Part shown: positions 58,106-64,000 of the stretch, piece by piece
How the letters are laid out: each line of letters begins with the position of its first letter
Numbering within the stretch: the first letter of the stretch is position 1
Assembly: GCF_004358165.1 (NCBI RefSeq)
Contig: NZ_SMTG01000002.1
Coordinates: forward strand, 124,001 to 188,000
Direction of reading: 5' to 3'
DNA from: Luteimonas terrae
Lineage (GTDB): Bacteria; Pseudomonadota; Gammaproteobacteria; Xanthomonadales; Xanthomonadaceae
Length of the DNA stretch: 64,000 nucleotides
Translations under genes and position numbers: made by a program
The notes under the pieces: generated by a model
The model's input: only the letters and a program-made list of their open reading frames with translations
Told to the model about the DNA's origin: nothing
The model's database searches: none

Positions 58106-58672
58106 TCAGAACTTCATCGGATCCATGATCGCGTCGAGGTTCAGGTGGTCGCAGAACTCGAGGAAATCGTCGCGCAGCGCGGCGATGTGCATGTTCGAGG
58201 GAATGCCGATGGTGATCTGCGCCGAGAACATGTCCGCACCGGTCTGCATCGCACGGTAGCGCGAGGAGTGCAGGCTTTCGATGGTGATGCCCTGGCGGTC
58301 GAAGAAGTCGGCCAGCTGGAACAGGATGCCGGCCTTGTCGGCCGCGACCACTTCCACCACGTACGGCAGCAGGTTCGACTGCACGGGCTTGGGCCCGGTG
58401 CGGTACCAGACCAGCTTGAGGTCTTCCTCGCGTTCCAGGCGCGCCAGCATCGCCTCGAGCTTGGCCACCGCATCCCACGGGCCGTTGGCCAGCGCGGTCA
58501 CCGAGACGTCGCGGCCTACCGTGGACAGACGCGTGTCGACGAGATTGCAGCCGCTGTCGGCAATGCGACGCGACACCGACAGCAACGGCGAGGCCGGATG
58601 CGTGGTGTACGCGTTGATCAGCAGGTAATTCTCGTTCGGCGAAGGCCGGGCTGCGGTATCGGAATCGGTCAA
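58106..58672 (-). CDS. gcvR: Glycine cleavage system regulator GcvR-like, two ACT domains
   Basis: Cytoplasmic protein of 188 residues with two ACT domains: NYLLINAYTTHPASPLLSVSRRIADSGCNLVDTRLSTVGRDVSV and YVVEVVAADKAGILFQLADFFDRQGITIESLHSSRY. In E. coli GcvR binds GcvA and glycine to control gcv genes. The start is read as a TTG at 58672 (MTDSDTAARPSPNENYLL) because no ATG or GTG is available near the first domain. The divergent dapA start is only 218 bp away. Gene order bcp-gcvR-dapA-bamC supports the name. Confidence 0.85.
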   Translation of the reverse strand: MTDSDTAARPSPNENYLLINAYTTHPASPLLSVSRRIADSGCNLVDTRLSTVGRDVSVTALANGPWDAVAKLEAMLARLEREEDLKLVWYRTGPKPVQSNLLPYVVEVVAADKAGILFQLADFFDRQGITIESLHSSRYRAMQTGADMFSAQITIGIPSNMHIAALRDDFLEFCDHLNLDAIMDPMKF

Positions 58673-58890
58673 GGGGGCGTCCGCGGCGGGAAGGCATGTC
58701 GACCGCGAGGGTCGATGGCGACTGTGAGGATGAACGCAGTCCGGACGGGGCCGGATGCGGCGGCCAGCATACTTGCCCGCGCTTCGTGGCCGCAAGTAAC
58801 ATCGGCCAGCTTTTCCGGGCCAAACCCGCGTGTTTCCCGGCGCCTCCGCTTCTTCCGCGGCCCTGTGTGGCCGCCCATCGGACCCTCATC

Positions 58891-59793
58891 TTGCGACTCT
58901 CAGGCAGCATCACCGCTCTCGCCACGCCCTTCGATACCACCGGTGCGCTCGATCGCGCGGCGTGGAAACGGCTGGTCGAGTCGCAGATCGCCGCCGGCAC
59001 CCAGGGTCTGGTCGTGGCCGGGTCGACCGGTGAAGCGGCGACGCTGGAAGACGATGAATACGAATGGCTGGTGACCTCGGCAGTGGCCATTGCCGCCGGG
59101 CGCGTGCCCGTGCTCGCGGGCACCGGCATGTCGGCGACGTCGAAGACGATCGCCGCCACGCGACGCCTGGCCGAACTGGGCGCCGACGCGGCGCTGGTCG
59201 TGGTGCCGCCGTACGTGCGGCCGACGCAGGCCGGCCTGGTCGCGCACTATCGCGCGGTCGCCGATGCGTGCGAACTGCCGATCGTGCTCTACAACGTGCC
59301 CGGCCGCACCGGGACCGACATGCAGGCCGAGACCGTCGCCGCACTCGCGACGCACCCGCGCATCGTCGGCATCAAGGAAGCGCATGACGGTGTCGAACGC
59401 ATGCAGGCGTTGCTGGCGCTGAAGAGTGACGCCTTCGCCGTGCTCAGCGGTGACGACCCGACTGCGGCGCGGGCGATGCTCGCCGGCGCCGACGGCGTGA
59501 TCTCGGTGGTCTCCAATCTCGTGCCCGGCGCGTTCCGTCAGCTGTGCGATCTCGCACGCGGCGGCAAGGCGGATGCAGCCCACGCGCTTGATGCGCGCCT
59601 GCAGCCGCTGCACCGCTTCAGTGGCATCGAACCCAACCCCATTCCCGTCAAGGCGGTGCTGGCCAGGCAGGGCTTCGGCCATGGCCTGCGTCTGCCTCTG
59701 ACGACACTGGCCGAGGCGAACAGCGCCCAGGCCGACGATGCGGCGCGTCTTGCGGCGGACCTCGAAACGTCCAGCCGTGCGCGCGCCGCCTGA
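58891..59793 (+). CDS. dapA: 4-hydroxy-tetrahydrodipicolinate synthase
   Basis: Cytoplasmic class I aldolase of 300 residues that condenses pyruvate with aspartate semialdehyde in the lysine/DAP pathway. The start is a TTG (LRLSGSITALATPFD), since no ATG is placed near the conserved N-terminus. Active-site parts are visible: GSTGEAATL, the Tyr in PIVLYNVPGRTG and the Schiff-base Lys in IVGIKEAHD. The bamC-like gene follows after a 19-bp gap with a good AGGAG site. Confidence 0.94.
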   Translation: MRLSGSITALATPFDTTGALDRAAWKRLVESQIAAGTQGLVVAGSTGEAATLEDDEYEWLVTSAVAIAAGRVPVLAGTGMSATSKTIAATRRLAELGADAALVVVPPYVRPTQAGLVAHYRAVADACELPIVLYNVPGRTGTDMQAETVAALATHPRIVGIKEAHDGVERMQALLALKSDAFAVLSGDDPTAARAMLAGADGVISVVSNLVPGAFRQLCDLARGGKADAAHALDARLQPLHRFSGIEPNPIPVKAVLARQGFGHGLRLPLTTLAEANSAQADDAARLAADLETSSRARAA

Positions 59794-59812
59794 TTTCCCC
59801 AGGAGATTCTTG

Positions 59813-60325
59813 ATGCGTCCGACCCGTTCCTCCATGCGCTATCTCGCCATCGCCGCACTCGCGGTCGCGGTCGTGGGCACCAGTGGCTGCCGCTGGTTCA
59901 AGAAGGACAACGCGCTGTACGCGCAGAGCCCGGAAACCCGTCCGCTGGAAGTGCCGCCGGATCTCGACCGTCCGACCACCGCCGGCGCGATGGCGCTGCC
60001 GGAAGCCGGCACGTCGGTGACCCGTTCGGGCACCGCGCCGGTCGCCACCGATTCGAACGTGTCCTTCGCCGCCACCGGTGAGCGCGAGGCGGTGTTCAAC
60101 CGGGTCGGTGAGGCGCTGGCCGGCATGGAAGGCGTGACCGTCAACAGCCGTTCGCAGGTGCTCGGCACCTACGACGTGAGCTACGCCGGCGCCCAGTTCC
60201 TGGTGCGCGTGGCGGCGGCGCAGGGTGGCGTGGCGGTGTCGGCGGTGGATCCGCGTGGCGTCGCGGCGACCGGCGATGCGCCGACCCGCCTGATCGCATC
60301 GCTGCGCGCGGCGATCACGCAGTAG
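59813..60325 (+). CDS. bamC: Short BamC/NlpB-like lipoprotein
   Basis: Outer-membrane lipoprotein of 170 residues. The signal ends in a lipobox (VGTSGC), and the mature start YAQSPETRPLEVPPDLDRPTTAGAM matches the conserved unstructured N-terminal segment of BamC that binds BamD. One helix-grip domain follows (REAVFNRVGEALAGMEGVTVNSRSQVLGTYDVSY...). E. coli BamC has 344 residues and two such domains; the second is missing. The dapA-bamC order is as in E. coli. An AGGAG site lies 8 bp before the ATG. Confidence 0.85.
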   Translation: MRPTRSSMRYLAIAALAVAVVGTSGCRWFKKDNALYAQSPETRPLEVPPDLDRPTTAGAMALPEAGTSVTRSGTAPVATDSNVSFAATGEREAVFNRVGEALAGMEGVTVNSRSQVLGTYDVSYAGAQFLVRVAAAQGGVAVSAVDPRGVAATGDAPTRLIASLRAAITQ

Positions 60326-60361
60326 GTGTTCGACCGGTCCGGTTGCGCCGGACCCTCGACA

Positions 60362-60391
60362 TGAAAACGGGCGCCTCGGCGCCCGTTTTCG
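60362..60391. terminator. Bidirectional terminator between bamC and fdxA
   Basis: GAAAACGGGCGCC, TCG, GGCGCCCGTTTTC make a symmetric stem with A/T tracts on both sides, serving the convergent bamC-like and fdxA genes. Confidence 0.88.
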
Positions 60392-60424
60392 TTGCCGCTG
60401 CGATCGCGTGGATCGCGCGTGGAC

Positions 60425-60748
60425 TCAGCGCTCCAGCAGCGGCAGCTTGTCGGTCTTGCCTTCCCAGTCCTTGGCGTCGGGCAGGGCGTCCTTGCGGGTC
60501 GTGATGACCGGCCACGCCTTCGCCAGTTCCGCATTGAGCGCGACGAAGGCCTCTTGGCCGGCCGGCACGTCGTCCTCGGGATAGATCGCGTTGATCGGGC
60601 ACTCGGGCTCGCACAGGGTGCAGTCGATGCACTCGTCCGGATCGATGACGAGGAAGTTCGGCCCTTCGTGGAAGCAGTCCACCGGGCAGACTTCGACGCA
60701 GTCGGTGTACTTGCACTTGATGCAGTTTTCGGTGACGACGAAAGGCAT
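60425..60748 (-). CDS. fdxA: Ferredoxin FdxA, 7Fe type
   Basis: Small iron-sulfur protein of 107 residues. Two cluster motifs are visible: [18 protein letters not shown] for the [3Fe-4S]/[4Fe-4S] region at the N-terminus and [12 protein letters not shown] for the [4Fe-4S] cluster, followed by the helical C-terminal extension ([17 protein letters not shown]) of Azotobacter-type FdI proteins. It acts as a low-potential electron carrier; its partner is not evident. The terminator at 60362-60391 ends it. The promoter lies in the repeat-rich gap upstream. Confidence 0.93.
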   Translation of the reverse strand: MPFVVTENCIKCKYTDCVEVCPVDCFHEGPNFLVIDPDECIDCTLCEPECPINAIYPEDDVPAGQEAFVALNAELAKAWPVITTRKDALPDAKDWEGKTDKLPLLER

Positions 60749-61175
60749 GGATTCGGATCGGGTGGGGCGACGGCGGGCTGCAGTTTAAGGCAGCGCCTCG
60801 ATCACGGTGCGAAGGGTTCGCATTTGCGGGTTGTGCTTGTCAGATGGGCGGAGCGCGTTGCAAGGCGAGTCGTGCTGGTCACGGCGTCATGCATTGCCTT
60901 CGAGGGCGCGAGGGCCTGCCGGGTGGCCGGGTGGCAGTCGCCTTTTCCCTCGGTCAGGGCCGCTTCGCGGTCCGGCCAGCGCAGCGCGCCGGGCGCTCGC
61001 ACGGTCGCGCGGCGATGCCACGCGAGCCGTCCGCGCTCACCCGCCCTCACTCGGGCGCGCGCCATCCCTGGCGCGCTCTGCGCGACCACCACCCGGAGTT
61101 CCCCGCTGCGAACTTCTCGATTCCGATTTCGTTTGTCGGGCGGGCGTGGGCACGTCCGGAGGCGTGCGGTCATAG

Positions 61176-61222
61176 TCCTCCCCCGTAAGGCGGGGGAGGG
61201 TTGGGTGGGGGCAAGGCGTCAG
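61176..61222. repeat. Single hairpin repeat of the CCTCCCCCG type
   Basis: CCTCCCCCGTAAGGCGGGGGAGGG forms the hairpin, followed by TTGGGTGGGGGCAAGGCGTC, nearly identical to the left half of the element at 24090-24248. The right half is missing here. Confidence 0.7.
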
Positions 61223-61289
61223 GCGCATGGAACACGGGGCCGGGCGAAAACCTCGGCCCGTGGACAGGACTTTTGGTCGGCCACAAAGC

Positions 61290-61320
61290 AGAAAGCCCAC
61301 GCCTTCCGGCATGGGCTTTC
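61290..61320 (-). terminator. Terminator of tRNA-Glu
   Basis: On the minus strand GAAAGCCCATGCC and GGCGTGGGCTTTC form a 13-bp stem with one G-T pair and a short loop, then TGCTTTGTGG, just after the tRNA 3' end. Confidence 0.75.
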
Positions 61321-61328
61321 GCTGAAAA

Positions 61329-61404
61329 TGGCGCTCCCTACGGGATTCGAACCCGTGTTTTAGCCTTGAGAGGGCCACGTCCTGGGCCTCTAGACGAAGG
61401 GAGC
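61329..61404 (-). tRNA. tRNA-Glu (anticodon CUC)
   Basis: A 76-nt tRNA on the minus strand with acceptor GCTCCCT/AGGGAGC, the D-arm TCGTCTAGAGGCCCAGGAC characteristic of tRNA-Glu, T-loop GGTTCGAATCC and encoded CCA. The anticodon loop reads CTCTCAA, so the anticodon is CUC, specific for GAG codons. The major tRNA-Glu(UUC) must lie elsewhere. Confidence 0.9.
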
Positions 61405-61529
61405 TGGAAGTTGCCGCAAGCGGCACCGGTTGGACGACCGGCCTGCAAAGCGTCGGGGACGTGTGCAGCTTGCTAGTATAGCAGGCTTGCTGGCGCCGCA
61501 ACGGCCGCCGGAGAAAAATTTCCGTCTTG

Positions 61530-62867
61530 ATGCACAACGATTCCGCTCCCGTTCCAACTCCCGTTTCCGCCGGCCTGCGGAGCATTCCGCGCGACCAGCA
61601 CAGCATCTCGCGGCGGCAGATCAGCCAGAACGCGTTGCGCGTGCTGTATCGCCTGCACGAGGCCGGCCACGAGGCGTATCTCGTCGGCGGCGCGGTGCGC
61701 GACGTGCTGGTCGGGCTGACGCCCAAGGACTTCGACGTCGCCACCGACGCTACGCCCGAGCAGGTCAAGGCGCTGTTCCGCAACTGCCGCCTGATCGGCC
61801 GCCGGTTCCGCCTGGCGCATGTGGTGTTCGGCCGCGAGATCATCGAGGTCGCGACCTTCCGCGCCAATGTCGACGACGGCAGTGGCGACCGCGAGGTCCA
61901 CGACGGCGGCCGCCTGCTGCGCGACAACGTCTACGGCACGATCGAGGACGACGCGGTCCGCCGCGACTTCACCGCCAACGCGCTGTATTACGCGATCGCC
62001 GATTTCTCGGTGCGCGACTACGTCGGCGGCTTCGAGGACGTGCAGAACCGGGTGATGCGCCTGATCGGCGATCCCGACACGCGCTATCGCGAGGATCCGG
62101 TACGCATGCTGCGCGCGGTGCGCCTGGCGGCCAAGCTCGACTTCGCGATCGAGCCCGGTACCGCCGAGCCGATCCCACGCCTGGCGCACCTGCTGTCGGA
62201 AGCTGCGCCCGCGCGCCTGTTCGAGGAGTGCCTGAAGCTGTTCCTGTCGGGCCATGCGGTCGCCAGTTTCGAAGGGCTCGAGCGCCATGGCCTGCTGTCG
62301 GCGCTGTTTCCCGAGTCGGCCGCCGCGCTGGCCAGCAATCGCAGTGGCGCGCTGCGCGCGATGGTCGTCGCGGGACTCGCATCGACCGATGCGCGTGTCG
62401 CCGCGGGTGAGCCGGTGTCGCCGGCATTCCTGTTCGCGACCCTGCTGTGGCCGGCGTTCTGCCGCGTCTGGATGAAGCTGCAGGCCGAGGGCGTGCAGCC
62501 GGTCGAGGCGCAGCGCCGCGCGGCCGATCGCGTCACCCTGCACCAGGTCACGACCGTCGCGCTGCCGCGCCGCTTCTCGCTGCCGATGCAGGAGATCTGG
62601 CTGCTGCAGGCGCGCTTCCCGCTGCGCCAGCGCAAGCGCGTCACGCGCACCCTGTCGCATCCGCGCTTCCGCGCCGCGTTCGATTTCCTCGTGCTGCGCC
62701 AGAACGCCTCGAATGCGCACGCGGCCGACGTCGCGTTCTGGGAAGAAGCCCAGCGCGATCCCGACAACGCGATCGCCCTGTACCCCGGCGAACACGAGGA
62801 CGGCGATGACGAGCGCGCACCGCGTCGCCGTCGCCGCCGCCGTCGCACCCAGTCGAGCGCCGGCTGA
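61530..62867 (+). CDS. pcnB: Poly(A) polymerase I
   Basis: RNA-tailing enzyme of 445 residues of the class II nucleotidyltransferase family. The conserved head is YLVGGAVRDVLVGLTPKDFDVATDATPEQVKALF with the catalytic Asp pair, RLIGRRFRLAHV and the DDAVRRDFTANALYYAI stretch follow, and the RNA-binding part has RYREDPVRMLRAVRLAAKL. The C-terminus ends in a run of arginines (RAPRRRRRRRRTQSSAG), a basic tail common in PcnB. PcnB and CCA-adding enzymes share the head; the length and tail favour PcnB. A TTG one codon earlier is an alternative start. FolK follows 28 bp downstream. Confidence 0.92.
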   Translation: MHNDSAPVPTPVSAGLRSIPRDQHSISRRQISQNALRVLYRLHEAGHEAYLVGGAVRDVLVGLTPKDFDVATDATPEQVKALFRNCRLIGRRFRLAHVVFGREIIEVATFRANVDDGSGDREVHDGGRLLRDNVYGTIEDDAVRRDFTANALYYAIADFSVRDYVGGFEDVQNRVMRLIGDPDTRYREDPVRMLRAVRLAAKLDFAIEPGTAEPIPRLAHLLSEAAPARLFEECLKLFLSGHAVASFEGLERHGLLSALFPESAAALASNRSGALRAMVVAGLASTDARVAAGEPVSPAFLFATLLWPAFCRVWMKLQAEGVQPVEAQRRAADRVTLHQVTTVALPRRFSLPMQEIWLLQARFPLRQRKRVTRTLSHPRFRAAFDFLVLRQNASNAHAADVAFWEEAQRDPDNAIALYPGEHEDGDDERAPRRRRRRRRTQSSAG

Positions 62868-62895
62868 TGACGCCCGCGCGCACCGGAGCACAGGC

Positions 62896-63390
62896 ATGAG
62901 CGTGCGCGCGTACATCGGCCTCGGCGGCAACCTCGGCGACGTGCCGCAGGTGCTGCGCGAGGCCGCGGAGCGACTTGCGGTACTGCCGCACACCACCGGC
63001 ATGCGCCTGTCGTCGCTGTATTGCACGCCGGCCTGGGGCCGTACCGACCAGCCGGATTTCGTCAACGCGGTCGCGGTGCTCGACACCACGCTGGCCCCGA
63101 TGGATCTGCTCGACGCACTGCTGGGCATCGAACTGGGATTCGGCCGTCGGCGTACCGACGATGCGGGCGACCATTGGGGCCCGCGCACGCTGGACCTCGA
63201 CCTGCTGCTGTACGGCGACGCGGTGATCACGCTGCCGGGACTGACCGTTCCGCATCCGCGCCTGCACCAGCGCGCATTCGCGCTCGTGCCGCTGCTGGAA
63301 CTGGATGCAGACATCGTCATTCCCAGGCGCGGCGCTGCGTCGGATGCGCTCGCGGCCGTGGATCGCGCCGGCATCGAAGCGCTAGGCTAG
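62896..63390 (+). CDS. folK: 2-amino-4-hydroxy-6-hydroxymethyldihydropteridine pyrophosphokinase
   Basis: Folate-pathway kinase (HPPK) of 164 residues that transfers pyrophosphate from ATP to the pterin. Signature parts: [11 protein letters not shown] at the N-terminus, [43 protein letters not shown], and [20 protein letters not shown]. The ATG at 62896 follows pcnB by 28 bp and panB begins 4 bp after its stop, giving the common pcnB-folK-panB order. Confidence 0.96.
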   Translation: MSVRAYIGLGGNLGDVPQVLREAAERLAVLPHTTGMRLSSLYCTPAWGRTDQPDFVNAVAVLDTTLAPMDLLDALLGIELGFGRRRTDDAGDHWGPRTLDLDLLLYGDAVITLPGLTVPHPRLHQRAFALVPLLELDADIVIPRRGAASDALAAVDRAGIEALG

Positions 63391-63394
63391 TGCG

Positions 63395-64000
63395 ATGACG
63401 AATTCTTCTTCCGCGCCGGTCACCGTGCCCGCGCTGTTCGAGGCCCGCGCCGCCGGTCGCAAGCTCGCGATGCTGACCGCATACGACGCCGGTTTCGCCC
63501 GCACCTTCGACGCCGCTGGCGTGGATCTGCTGCTGATCGGCGATTCGCTGGGCATGGTCGTGCAGGGCCACGGGTCCACCTTGCCGGTGACGGTCGACGA
63601 CATCGCGTATCACACCGCCTGCGTCGCCCGCGCGGTGCGTCGCGCGCTGATCGTCGCCGACCTGCCGTTCCAGGCCGACGCGACGCCCGAGCGTGCGCTC
63701 GACGCGTCGACACGCCTGCTGCAGGCCGGTGCCGGCATGGTGAAGCTCGAAGGCGCGACGGCCAACAAGCTCCAAGTCACGCGTTTCCTCGTCGAGCGCG
63801 AGATTCCGGTCTGCGCGCACCTCGGCCTGACGCCGCAGTCGGTGCTGCGCTTCGGCGGCTTCAAGGTGCAGGGCCGCGGCGACGCCGCCGCGCAGGCCCT
63901 GCGCGACGAAGCGCTGGCGATCGCCGATGCCGGCGCTGCGCTGATTGTGCTCGAAGGCGTGCCGGCCGCGCTGGCCGCCGCGATCACCGCGGCATCGCCG
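63395..64000 (+). CDS. panB: 3-methyl-2-oxobutanoate hydroxymethyltransferase, N-terminal part (runs off the right edge)
   Basis: The first 202 codons of ketopantoate hydroxymethyltransferase, the first step of pantothenate synthesis. The reading frame from ATG 63395 is open to the last base of the window. Recognisable parts: [73 protein letters not shown], and [11 protein letters not shown]-like [24 protein letters not shown]. It directly follows folK, and panC would be expected next. Confidence 0.96.
   Translation, partial: MTNSSSAPVTVPALFEARAAGRKLAMLTAYDAGFARTFDAAGVDLLLIGDSLGMVVQGHGSTLPVTVDDIAYHTACVARAVRRALIVADLPFQADATPERALDASTRLLQAGAGMVKLEGATANKLQVTRFLVEREIPVCAHLGLTPQSVLRFGGFKVQGRGDAAAQALRDEALAIADAGAALIVLEGVPAALAAAITAASP

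Larger units (their letters stand above)
60749..61328. other. Gene-free stretch between fdxA and tRNA-Glu
   Basis: No credible gene is seen in 580 bp. It contains a perfect GCGCGCCA-TCCC-TGGCGCGC hairpin (61057-61076), a single CCTCCCCCG repeat (61176-61222) and the terminator of tRNA-Glu (61290-61320). Part of it must be the fdxA promoter. Confidence 0.65.

Overview
The window is a contiguous stretch of a high-GC gammaproteobacterial chromosome. Gene content and order point to the family Xanthomonadaceae, of the Lysobacter/Luteimonas type. The main pointers are a lexA-recA-recX-alaS-csrA-tRNA-Ser-tRNA-Arg block, a lexA operator of the Xanthomonas AGTAGTA/TACTACT type, a Bcp peroxiredoxin with cysteines exactly at 48 and 84, and paired peptidase M13 genes. 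No plasmid, prophage, transposase, CRISPR array or rRNA operon is visible. Nearly all genes are chromosomal housekeeping genes, and both ends cut through genes (tgt on the left, panB on the right).

Layout. 1-3916: 3' end of tgt, then yajC-secD-secF and a strong terminator. 3917-9660: a repeat-rich gap, suhB divergent from trmJ, then a PhnD-like periplasmic binding protein translationally coupled to a GGDEF/EAL membrane protein, then a SHOCT protein. 9704-15066: ExoD-like and CorC-like membrane proteins facing a DUF47/Pit phosphate uptake pair, then a small membrane protein, an alkyltransferase-like protein and a rhomboid protease. 15250-22209 (minus): two M13 metallopeptidase paralogues, the first with a broken zinc motif, a Kef-type antiporter and DoxX. 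22605-31075: rhlE, two NlpC/P60 peptidases, slyD, a DUF418 protein, and a dadA-gor-hutG-like run. 31098-36072: an MFS exporter, a methyltransferase, an AEC transporter and parE.

36371-43722 is a dense plus-strand biosynthetic run: an Ala-rich secreted protein, pyrG, kdsA, a small membrane protein, eno, ftsB, ispD, ispF and truD. Many stops and starts overlap (ATGA or TTGA). It supplies CTP, Kdo, glycolytic flux, the FtsB divisome part, isoprenoids and tRNA pseudouridine. 43801-46651 holds a small lipoprotein, a LuxR-type response regulator and a 3-hydroxybutyrate-oligomer hydrolase, where relatives usually carry surE/pcm/nlpD/rpoS/mutS genes (recalled, not checked). 46693-52678 is the SOS block with alaS, csrA and two tRNAs. 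52946-58672 (minus) reads gcvR, bcp, phoH, thiD, a hydrolase and a nucleotide-sugar dehydrogenase. 58891-64000 has dapA and a short bamC-like gene (the bcp-gcvR-dapA-bamC order of enterobacteria), fdxA, tRNA-Glu(CUC), pcnB, folK and panB.

I did not find an obviously new multi-gene system. The most unusual observations are: an M13 paralogue whose HEXXH has become HEXXR next to an intact copy; a lexA operator that abuts the start codon with no ribosome-binding site; three families of short interspersed hairpin repeats, one splitting the usual ispD-ispF junction; a 26-bp perfect palindrome after slyD; and two convergent gene pairs whose stop codons abut as TGATCA.
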